Shown here: in pieces, positions 55,430 through 64,000 of the stretch
Layout: each line of letters starts with the position of its first letter
How positions within the stretch are numbered: the stretch's first letter is position 1
Source of the DNA: Nephrocerus scutellatus
Lineage: Eukaryota; Arthropoda; Insecta; Diptera; Pipunculidae
Direction: 5' to 3'
DNA: 64,000 bases
Assembly (NCBI GenBank): GCA_947095585.1
Contig: OX352761.1
Span: 50,146,019 to 50,210,018, forward strand
Position numbers and translations under genes: made by a program
The notes under the pieces: model-generated
Database searches by the model: none
What the model was told of the DNA's origin: nothing
What the model saw: the letters and a program-made list of their open reading frames with translations, nothing else

Positions 55430-55960
55430 CTCACTAGTGTGTATACTGCTACTTTCGAAGCTAGGTTATAGTGTACGAAACGGTCACTTTCGTCTGTGGG
55501 CGTGTGGAAATTAATTCCATCTGTTTTTGCATTGAGAGCTTAAATAATAGTGCGGTAGACATGTTTTTGCTGTTGATTCATGTTTGGTATATTTTGTTGA
55601 ACAAATCTATTTAATGGGTTAGTATCGTAATTCTATTTCACTGTTAATTACGTCTATAATCGCTCGATTAGGAGATGACACTGCCAATTAATTCAGCCCT
55701 TTATTAACCATTATTATTTGTTTAGTCTTCAATATAAATTAATGTTTGATTATACTTCTCCGGATTTCTGGATTTGCATTAGGTTCAATGAATAACAAGT
55801 GCTGCCAAATTGGTTCATAAGATAATAATAATGAATATAAACCAAAAGGCAATGAATTTGTATGAATCATAAGTCATTAGCATTACATTTATAAGCGACG
55901 AGCAGCCGATATTTAAATACTAATATGTAGCATATTTTAAATAATAATGTGTAACATACT
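55430..55960 (-). repeat. Probable LTR of antisense BEL-C
   Basis: Non-coding ~530 bp directly after the BEL-C integrase end. On the minus strand it begins TGTTACACATTATTA at about 55956, just after a CCCGGGGCAG tract that could serve as polypurine tract. No partner LTR is in the window, so edges are tentative. Confidence 0.5.
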
Positions 55961-55968
55961 GCCCCGGG

Positions 55969-56858
55969 TTAGGGATTTTCCCTAACTGTTGTTACTTTGA
56001 TCAGTTCGCATGTTCTCTTCGAGCATGTTTGAAGCGTGACGACTCGGACTACTTGATCATCCCCAGGATGAACCTTTAATACTTTTGCTAATAGCCAGGA
56101 TAGTGGAGCTGAATTTTCGCTGGTGATGTGCACGATATCGCTTAATTGTAAATTCTCAACTTGTCTCTGCCACTTATTTCGCTGCTGCAGATGGTTAAGA
56201 TATTCGATGTGAAATTTTTTCCATATGCTGTATGTTCCTCTTTTCAGCTCCTGATATCGATTTAAACAAGCTTCAGGTGTATGAAGACAGTGATTTTCAT
56301 TCGACACACGCATGTTAGAGACTCCCAAAAAGTGTTCTGGTGTTAAGAATATTGCGTAGGGATCCTCAGTTATGGGAATCAACAGGCGAGAATTCAGCAT
56401 TGATTCAACTTGACACAAAACGGTGTAAAACTCTTCGTATGTAAATTTGAAATTGCCGATTGATTTTAAAAGAGGTCGCTTTATCATTTTAACCACAGCC
56501 TCCCATAGCCGACTAAAATTTGGTGCGGAGGGAGGAATGAAATGCCATCGTATTCCTTAATTTGGCAGGAACCCAATTGTAAGTTCTTCCTTGCCAAGTT
56601 GTATTAAAGTGCGTTGGGCTGCGGTTATTCTTCTGTTGGCGCCCACAATATTAGTTCCGTTGTCGCTACATACTTGAGAAGCCCTTCCTCGGCGGCTTAT
56701 AAAGCGTTTGAAGGCATTTAAAAACGAATAGGTACTGAGATCTGGTACAAGCACAACGTCGATGACAGTGTTGATGAATGGATTTGATTTGATGGTACGA
56801 ACAACTGGTAGATCTCCCATACGCTGTACAGCTGCTTTTGCTATGAATTTTCGATTTT
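55969..56858 (-). pseudogene. pol: BEL-C integrase and C-terminal domain (antisense)
   Basis: The frame from 56820 gives QRMGDLPVVRTIKSNPF, YSFLNAFKRFISRRGRASQV and CSDNGTNIVGA (catalytic Asp). A shift near 56530-56560 leads to 55969-56496: MVKMIKRPLLKSIGNFKFTY, VLCQVESMLNSRLLIPITED, LTPEHFLGVSNMRV and the DUF5641-type tail (YLNHLQQRNKWQ, LAKVLKVHPGDDQVVRVVTL). The catalytic Glu block just before 56496 is degraded. Upstream it is cut by the LINE-3 insertion at 56858. Confidence 0.88.
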
Positions 56859-58320
56859 TTTTTTTATAATTCGCGCACGCTTAAAGGGGTTCGCACACTT
56901 ATATTGCTCGGCTGTATGCTTCGCACAGTGTGGGCGTTAAGGAAAAGGAGGAGAAAAGAGGAAATGTCTATGAGCTTGTGTTTTTAATGCCTGTGGATCA
57001 TAGTGATGTGGGAAGACAGAGCTTGGCAGAGCATTCCACATAAGTGTTGTACGGCTGAAGAATGAATCCCTGAATTTAACTGTACGTCCGAAGATGGGCT
57101 TGAGGGTAAACTGATGAGCATTAAGAGCACCACGAGTATTGCGGTTGAATTCAAGGAGCGGTGGCATGCAGCTGGCTATTGCTCTTGAGCACCGCTGGTG
57201 GAAGAAACGATAAAACAATGACAAGCAGGAAACGTTCCTGCGGTGTTCAAGCGAATCTATTGAATTCGCTATATTTGCGTCACCGATAAGTTTTATCGCG
57301 CGGTTTTGTATTCTATCTAGCTGACGCAATGTAGTTAGTTTTAGACGCACCAGACCAGATATGGCAATTGTACTCAAGTTTAGGGCGAATAAAAGCCTTG
57401 TATATAGTAGCCAGATCAGAGGGAGTGAAATATTTCTTGCACCGGGCTGGAAAACCTAAACATTTCACAGCGTTTTTGGCGACGGTAAATATGTGGTCAT
57501 TCCAACGAAGCTTGTCGTTAACGCACATACCAAGAATTGCGAGATTTTCAGTTTCCTCGATACAAGTGCCATTCATGGATAATGGCATGGAATTTAGGAT
57601 TCACTTAGACGACAAGAGACAGCATTGGGTTTTTGGAAGCGTTAAATTCTACTCGATTGTTTTCTCCCCATTGTATTATGCTCTCTAGTTCAGAATTTAA
57701 CTTACTTAACATACGAAGTTGTTTAAGTTCCTCACACTTATATGAGAAGCTGAGAGTGCTGTCGTCAGCGAAAGAGTGAATTGGATTATAAGTCACAGAT
57801 AAGAGATCATTAATACAAATGAGGAAGGGTGTCGGGGACAAAAAAGAGCCCTGGTGAACGCCAGCATTTAAGTAATGAACTTTAGACTTGAAACCATCCA
57901 ATGCAACTTTAGTTGAGCGGTTCAAAAGATAGCTTCTAATCCAGTGAAGCAGCTTATCATTGAACTCCATAACCTCGCATTTTGGACAAAAGAGCTTGAT
58001 GCCAAACTCTGCCAAATGCCTTAGAAATATCGAGTGCAACAGCTTTGCTTTCTCCAAATTGATGCAAAGACCAGTTCCCCTGTTCGGTGATATATAAAAT
58101 ACATTACCAATCAGCCCACGAAATCCATACTGTCGGTGAGAATTGATCAGCGTTTACATGACCTTGGAAAGAATGGCTCGCCTTTTTTGGGTATGGGCTG
58201 GACAAAGGCTGTTTCCAACTTCTCGGGAAGAGTCCAGAAGAATAGGATAGATGAAAAAGCTTACGCAATGGTAATGCCAGCTTGAAAGAACACCTCTTAA
58301 AGGAAATGTTTAATTTATAT
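56859..58320 (-). mobile_element. LINE-3, longest copy (antisense, broken)
   Basis: Poly(A) appears as a T run at 56857-56869, next to BEL-C integrase, so this LINE inserted there. Reading down the minus strand from 58290: LALPLRKLFHLSYSSGLFP, ALDISKAFGRVWHQALLSKM (RT motif A), then GVHQGSFLSPTPFLICINDL and the catalytic HSFADDSTLSFSYK box (57605-58057). Next come NGTCIEETENLAILGMCVND, IYKAFIRPKLEYNCHIWSG, then IQNRAIKLIGDANIANS, SLFYRFFHQRCSRAI and RDSFFSRTT (to 56937). The RT frames are split by several shifts. Confidence 0.88.
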
Positions 58321-58604
58321 TATAGTATTATTTACTGCCCTTAGTAGCCTTTATCATCATAATATATACTCAAGACTTATTTCTTTAACCTGTGCTTCCA
58401 CTCTTTTGAATGTAGTTCCTGCCGGCAGAATTTACCTCCAAAATGGGAAATTGTTCTTTAATAAAAAAAATTTGAAAGAAAGGAACACAAACTAAAGGCT
58501 CAGCCGCCACGCCTACGGCCACTAAATGCAGTTCACAAATCAAAATGAGCTTTAATGAGATTTAATAAAATTGGAAAAAAAAATTTAAAACAGTAATAAA
58601 CAGT
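58321..58604. other. Unassigned AT-rich spacer
   Basis: No gene, repeat partner or RNA motif recognised. Confidence 0.3.
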
Positions 58605-60050
58605 TTGTGTAAATTCTCTAATCGGGGGTACACAATAAGCAGTTTGAATAAAATCGGGTAAATTTTTGTTAGGGAGCCCCCCGACCTTGAGGCCCGATCA
58701 CTTCCAAATTTTTACAAAAAGTGTTGTCCATCGGAATACACATGCGTATAAGCCCGGAGCCCGATTACTTCCAAATTTGTACAGAAAGTGTTGTCGATCG
58801 GAGTAAACACGCGTATAAAATTTGTAGAAAATCGGGTAAAATTTGTAAAAAAAACTTGTATGGAAGCCCTCCGACCACGAGGACCGATCACTCTCAAGTT
58901 TTAATAGAAAGTGTTGTCATAGAAAATGCGCACGTGTGCAAAGTTTGAATAAAATCGGACTTTAAGAAGTGGGTTAAAAATTTATCACAGGATTCTACCA
59001 CCCAGCCAACCCGCCAGCAACGGGCACACGATAGAGAATTTAAAAAAAGTTTGTCCATCGGAGATACCCATGTCTTTAAAATGTAAAGAAAATCGGGTCA
59101 ATTTTAAAAAAATTATATGGGAGCCCCTCGGTCCTGGCCCCAGTTACAAATTTTAAGAAAAAGCGTTGTCCATAGGATTAAACATGTGTGTATAAAATTT
59201 CGTATGGAGCCTTTCGACACCGGGGCCCGATCAATCCAAAATTTTTACAAAAAGTTGTCCATGCGTATAAAATTTGAAGAAAATCAGGTACTTTTTTTTT
59301 TATAAAATTTGTATGGGTGCCACACAACCCCAAGGCCAGAGGTGTCCCAAATTTTAATAGAGAGTGTTGTCATGGGAGAAACATATGTGTGCAAAGTTTC
59401 AATAAAATCGGGCTTTAGGAAGTGGGTTAAAAATTATTCACAATATTTGGTGTGCCAGCCAGCCACGGGCACGCGAAGTTAATATAGAGAATTTAAAAAA
59501 CAACCCATAAAAATTAAATTTTTTTATCTAAATTCTCTAATCGCAGAAGTTCTATCTGTAAGTTGATATCGACAACAAAAAACGACATTAATAAAAATAC
59601 AATTCAGTAAATAAGTAAGTAAGTTGAATTAAGCATAAAACATTTATGTCTCGTTTCATTTGCTGGGTTCATTTGTGCATGAGCTAAGATTTCTCTCTCT
59701 CTTTCCACCACCAAAACCGAGCAGCGCAGCACACACCGCACACAGTCATTAAAGTACGACGGTATCTGATGCCACTTTATGATATTTAAAAAAATGTATA
59801 AGGGCCTTGCGGCCGAACCCGGGGCCCGATCACTACCAAATTTTAGAAAAAGTATTGTTTATTGGGTATACACATGTGTGTAAAATTTTAAAAAAATTGG
59901 GTAATTTTTATTTTAAATTTTATGGGAGCCCCACGAACCCAGGGCCCGATCACTTCCAAATTTTAAAAGAAAGTATTGTCATCGGCAATACACATGTGTA
60001 CAAAATTTCAAGAAAATCGGGCTTAAGGAAGTACGTTAAAAATTGATAAT
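58605..60050. repeat. Dispersed repeat family with internal ~115-bp imperfect repeats
   Basis: Two neighbouring elements (about 58605-59497 and 59498-60050). Each contains variants of GGCCCGATCACTTCCAAATTTT, then AAAAAGTGTTGTC, a (CA)TACACATG segment and AAAATCGGGT. Ends carry TAAATTCTCTAATCG on the left and TATAGAGAATTTAAA on the right, roughly inverse to each other. The same family is inserted in the mariner at 15.25-15.74 kb. The frames between are chance products. Confidence 0.8.
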
Positions 60051-60431
60051 TAAAAAAAAAAAAATTTTAATTTTCTGGCTTTAATATGGCTTGATTTAGT
60101 TATGACACTTTCAGAAAATTAGAATTTTAAATTTTTAGTTTCTGGCTTTAATATGGTTAGATTTATTTATGGCGATGTTTACTATGGCGCTTTTTTAAAA
60201 TTCGGCTAGTACACTAACACTTTCAGAAAATTAGAATTTTAAATTTTTAATTTCTGGCTTTAATATGGCTTGATTTCGATATAGCGATTTTTACTATGGC
60301 GCCACTAACACTTTCAGAAAATTAGAATTTTAAATTTGTAATTTCTGGCTTTAATATGGTTTGATTTCGATATGGCAATTTTTACTATGGCGCTTTTAAA
60401 ATTCGGCTAGTACACTAACACTTTCAGAAAA
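60051..60431 (+). repeat. Satellite monomers (~111 bp family), first block
   Basis: Monomers with TTTCTGGCTTTAATATGG, TGGCGATTTTTACTATGGCG and TTCGGCTAGTACACTAACAC. Units of ~110 bp and short variants of ~90 bp that lack the TTAAAATTCGGCTAGTACA part. Confidence 0.93.
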
Positions 60432-60763
60432 TGGCTGGCGAATACCCGCTTATCGTCGAAAATTCTGGAACTATGAATATTACGATAGTCACGACATTTG
60501 GTTGGTCCTTAAGGCGTTAGACTGGGCCGACACAGTCTCTCTATTTTTTTAAGTAGTGTTATACGGCGTTGAGCTCGGCCGACAGATCTCAGGCGTGTGG
60601 TTGAACCAACACAACCATTATACACATCTCAATACATTGATAAGGCGTTAGACTGGGCCGACACAGTCTCTCTATTAACAAAAAGTGCTAAACGGCGTAG
60701 AACTCGGCCGATAGAGTTAAGGCGTAAGGTTGGGCCGACACAACCATCAACACTTATAACACA
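60432..60763 (+). other. BEL-B leader, first copy
   Basis: Begins AATGGCTGGCGAA directly after a satellite monomer and runs to the BEL-B gag start. It lacks ~150 bp present in the copies at 62.36 and 63.68 kb (deleted after CTGGAACTAT). It contains the six-hairpin array listed separately and an ATAACACAGTGA motif at 60756-60767, the same core as the BEL-A hairpins. Confidence 0.8.
60513..60745 (+). promoter_or_regulatory. Six-hairpin array in the BEL-B leader
   Basis: Each hairpin is preceded by GGCGT and has an 8-nt loop GGCCGACA or close variant. Loops start at 60525, 60577, 60604, 60656, 60706 and 60733. Stems: GACTG/CAGTC, GAGCTC/GATCTC, GGTTG/CAACC, GACTG/CAGTC, AACTC/GAGTT, GGTTG/CAACC. 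Stem sequences differ but pair; the loop stays GGCCGACA (GGCCGATA in the fifth, AACCAACA in the third). Spacing is 52, 27, 52, 50 and 27, that is, two triplets. The array lies just upstream of gag. Likely a structured RNA signal; function inferred. Confidence 0.82.
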
Positions 60764-61480
60764 GTGAAGTTCTTTGAAAAGGCACAGAACATGAACACAT
60801 CTTCTGCTGCAACATCGTCACAGCAACGGCGGATTCGAGCTGAATCCGCTGCAATCGCAGGTCTTAAACGACTTATTCAAAGGATCAATGTCGAGCTAGA
60901 GCAAACACAGTCAGTTGCCTACATCGACCAACGATCGAATGCAGTAAACGCTCATTGGGACAATATTTCAAGAATCCATCAAGAGATAGTGTCAGAAGAT
61001 GAGTCTGGCTCCTACTCTCAAGATGAGTTTTTTGAACTAGAGGATTCCTACAATGACATCATCACCCAACTAATGGAAAGAAGGACGTCAGGTAGTCCAA
61101 ACATAGCACAACCAGGTATCGAGACTACTGCTCGACTACCAAAAATTAATTTGCCAGTATTCAATGGAGATTATTTACAATGGAGGCAGTTTGCAGAACT
61201 CTTCCAGCAACTCATACATCAACAAAGCATAGGGCTTTCGCAAAAGATGTACTACTTGAAGGCAAACGTGACAGGAGATGTTGCACGTCTGATTCAACAG
61301 CTCCCGATAACCGGGGAGAGTTATGAAACCGCCTGGACAATTCTAAAGGACCGTTATGAAAATAAGCGTCTAATACAAAAATTCGTGGCTCTACCAGTCC
61401 TTAACGCAGTGTCCGCAGGTGGACTAAAAAAAATGCATGATGGATTGAAGGAAGCATTGCTTGGTATTGGCTTGTTTTAA
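60764..61480 (+). pseudogene. gag: BEL-B Gag, N-terminal part only
   Basis: 238-residue frame; the likelier initiator is the second Met at 60791 (MNTSSAATSSQQRRIRAESA). The N-terminus is helical (AGLKRLIQRINVELEQTQSV), followed by the DUF1759-like capsid region: RLPKINLPVFNGDYLQWRQF, LSQKMYYLKANVTGDVARLI and YETAWTILKDRYENKRLIQK. It ends with GLKKMHDGLKEALLGI, then a few novel residues and a stop where satellite sequence takes over at about 61485. The rest of Gag and all of Pol are absent. Confidence 0.88.
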
Positions 61481-61484
61481 AACA

Positions 61485-62355
61485 TTACATTACACTAACA
61501 TTTTCAGAAAATTAGAATTTTAAATTTTTAATTTCTGGCTTTAATATGGCTTGATTTCGATATGGCGATTTTTACTATGGCGCCTTTTAAAATTCGGCTA
61601 GTACACTAACACTTTCAGAAAATTAGAATTTTAAAGTTTTAATTTCTGGCTTTATATTTAAGCCATATTGGCTTGATTTTGATATGGCGATTTTTACTAT
61701 GGCGCCTTTTAAAATTCGGCTAGTACACTAACACTTTCAGAAAATTAGAATTTTAAATTTTAATTTCTGGCTTTAATATGGCTTGATTTAGTTATGGCGA
61801 TTTTTACTATGGCCTATGGCGCCTTTTTAAAATTCGGCTAGGACTAACACTTTCAGAAAATTTGAATTTTAAATTTTTAATTTCTGGCTTTAATATGGCT
61901 TGACTTCAATATGGCGATTTTTACTATGGCGCCTTTTCAAATTCGGCTAGTACACTAACACTTTCAGAAAATTAGAATTTTAAATTTTTAATTTCTGGCT
62001 TTAATATGGCTTGATTTCGATATAGCGATTTTTACTATGGCGCCACTAACACTTTCAGAAAATTAGAATTTTAAATTTTAAGTTTCTGGCTTTAATATGG
62101 CTTGATTTAGTTATGGCGATTTTTACTATGGCGCCACTAACACTTTCAGAAAATTAGAATTTTAAATTTTATGTTTCTGGCTTCAATATGGCGATTTTTA
62201 CTATGGCGCCTTTTTAAAATTCGGCTAGTACACTAACACTTTCAGAAAATTAGAATTTAGATTTGTAATTTCTGGCTTTAATATGGCTTGATTTCGATAT
62301 GGCGATTTTTACTATGGCGCTTTTAAAATTCGGCTAGTACACTAACACTTTCAGA
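61485..62355 (+). repeat. Satellite monomers (~111 bp family), second block
   Basis: About eight monomers, with CAG landmarks at 61505, 61616, 61738, 61854, 61965, 62056, 62147, 62243 and 62352. Full units are 109-122 bp and short ones 91-96 bp. It directly abuts the next leader copy. Confidence 0.95.
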
Positions 62356-62790
62356 AAATGGCTGGCGAAACTACCTGCTTATCGTCTAAAATTCTGGAAC
62401 TATTTTTTTTTCTTTTTTGTGTGAAAGTCTCTTTCTAAAATGCTAAATCTTTCTTTCTAAAGTCTACATGCAAGCTGCTCATCCCGTCCCTTTTTTAAAA
62501 TTTCATCACCTTCAACGATGAACATAAAACATTAATACTATTGGACATCAAACATGAATACTTTTGAATATTACGATAGTCACCACATTTGGTTGGTCCT
62601 TAAGGCGTTAGACTGGGCCGACACAGTCTCTCTATTTTTTTAAGTAGTGTTATACGGCGTTGAGCTCGGCCGACAGATCTCAGGCGTGCGGTTGGGCCAA
62701 CACAACCATTATACACATCTCAATACATTGATAAGGCGTTAGACTGGGCCGACACAGTCTCTCTATTAACAAAAAGTGCTAAACGGAATC
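62356..62790 (+). repeat. BEL-B leader, second copy (no gag)
   Basis: Full-length version of the leader, starting AATGGCTGGCGAAACTACC, with the ~150 bp missing from copy one and hairpins A to D. The third loop reads GGCCAACA with stem GGTTG/CAACC. It stops after GTGCTAAACGGA (62784), where satellite monomers resume without gag. Confidence 0.9.
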
Positions 62791-63676
62791 AGAAAATTAG
62801 AATTTTAAAGTTTTAAATTCTGGCTTTTTATTAAAGCCATATTGGATTGATTTTGATATGGCGATTTTTACTATGGCGCCTTTTAAAATTCGGCTAGTAC
62901 ACTAACACTTTCAGTCAAAATTAGAATTTTAAATTTTAATTTCTGGCTTTAATATGGCTTGATTTAGTAACGGCAATTTTTACTATGGCGCCTTTTTAAA
63001 ATTCAGCTAGTACACTAACATTTTCAGAAAATTAGAATTTTAAATTTTTAATTTCTGGCTTTAATATGGCTTGATTTCGATATGGCGATTTTTACTATGG
63101 CGCCTTTTAAAATCCGGCTAGTACAGTAACACTTTCAGAAAATTAGAATTTTAAAGTTTTAATTTCTGGCTTTATATTAAAGCCATATAGGCTTGATTTT
63201 GATATGGCGATTTTTACTATGGCGCCTTTTAAAATTCGGCTAGTACACTAACACTTTCAGAAAATTAGAATTTTAAATTTTCAATTCTGGCTTTAATATG
63301 GCTTGATTTAGTTATGGCGATTTTTACTATGGCCTATGGCGCCTTTTTAAATTCGGCTAGTACACTAACATTTTCAGAAAATTAGAATTTTAAATTTTTA
63401 ATTTCTGGCTTTAATATGGCTTGATTTCGATATAGCGATTTTTACTATGGCGCCACTAACACTTTCAGAAAATTAGAATTTTAAATTTTAAGTTTCTGGC
63501 TTTAATATGGCTTGATTTAGCTATGGCGACTTTTTAAAATTCGGCTAGTACACTAACACTTTCAGAAAATTAGAATTTTAAATTTGTAATTTCTGGCTTT
63601 AATATGGCTTGATTTCGATATGGCGATTTTTACTATTGCGCTTTTAAATTCGGCAAGTACACTAACACTTTCAGAA
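62791..63676 (+). repeat. Satellite monomers (~111 bp family), third block
   Basis: Again about eight monomers with the same full/short order as the second block in most places. Part of a 1320-bp higher-order repeat. Confidence 0.95.
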
Positions 63677-64000
63677 AATGGCTGGCGAAACTACCCGCTT
63701 ATCGTCGAAAATTCTGGAACTATTTTTTTTTTCTTTTTTGTGTGAAAGTCTCTTTCTAAAATGCTAAATCTTTCTTTCTAAAGTCTACATGCAAGCTCCT
63801 CATCCCGTCCCTTTTTAAAATTTCATCACCTTCAACGATGAACATAAAACATTAATACTATTGGACATAAAACATGAATACTGTTGAATATTACGATAGT
63901 CACCACATTTGGTTGGTCCTTAAGGCGTTAGACTGGGCCAACACAGTCTCTCTATTTTTTTTAAGTAGTGTTATACGGCGTTGGGCTCGGCCGACAGATC
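63677..64000 (+). repeat. BEL-B leader, third copy (runs off the window)
   Basis: Same start as the second copy exactly 1320 bp downstream (GCTGGCGAAA at 62361 and 63681). Hairpin A is present with loop GGCCAACA; hairpin B is cut by the window end. Confidence 0.9.

Overview
This window is transposable-element-dominated genomic DNA from an insect. A dipteran is the likeliest source, judging from an env-bearing errantivirus, several BEL/Pao and Ty3/gypsy elements, Jockey-superfamily LINEs, a mariner, Helitron helicase remnants and a tRNA-derived SINE. That assignment is inference. I see no convincing host protein-coding gene. Almost every reading frame belongs to a reverse transcriptase, integrase, Gag, Env, endonuclease, transposase or helicase, and nearly all are broken by stops, frameshifts or deletions.

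Layout. 1-5.9 kb: decayed Ty3/gypsy element whose Gag starts with a RING-H2 finger. 6.4-7.7 kb: five copies of a ~275-bp satellite. 9.8-10.8 kb: LINE tail plus flank, duplicated at 26.2-27.2 kb. 12.2-14.2 kb: antisense LINE, a SAP-domain Gag fragment, a 149-bp LTR piece and another LINE tail. 14.3-15.05 kb: antisense gypsy integrase. 15.05-16.8 kb: mariner with TIRs, carrying a ~500-bp insertion in its transposase. 18-25.7 kb: errantivirus with gag, pol, env, a 48-bp leader array, and a duplicated, rearranged env/LTR end. 27.2-30.8 kb: Ty1/copia. 30.9-33.5 kb: a second SAP/coiled-coil type gypsy element. 33.5-36.6 kb: antisense Jockey-like LINE with a 15-bp target-site duplication.

35.9-48.6 kb is a 2514-bp tandem duplication whose second copy was later split by a complete 7553-bp BEL/Pao element. 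That element has LTRs identical by eye, a GTGCC target duplication and a tRNA-Tyr primer-binding site. 47-52 kb: antisense LINE with a PHD-like finger in ORF1. 50.7-54.8 kb: a 2044-bp tandem duplication, almost perfect. 55.1-55.4 kb: SINE. 55.4-58.3 kb: antisense BEL interrupted by a LINE. 58.6-60.05 kb: dispersed repeat family, also found inside the mariner. 60.05-64 kb: ~111-bp satellite organised in a 1320-bp higher-order repeat that includes the leader of another BEL element; one unit still carries its gag start.

The most interesting signal is in the untranslated leaders of the two BEL elements. Each carries an array of short hairpins, six in one and nine in the other. In one array the octanucleotide loop is near-constant while stem sequences change but still pair. 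The two arrays are unrelated in sequence, yet both use nearly the same alternating ~50/~28-nt spacing. This looks like selected RNA structure, perhaps for packaging, dimerisation or Gag binding. The function is inference.
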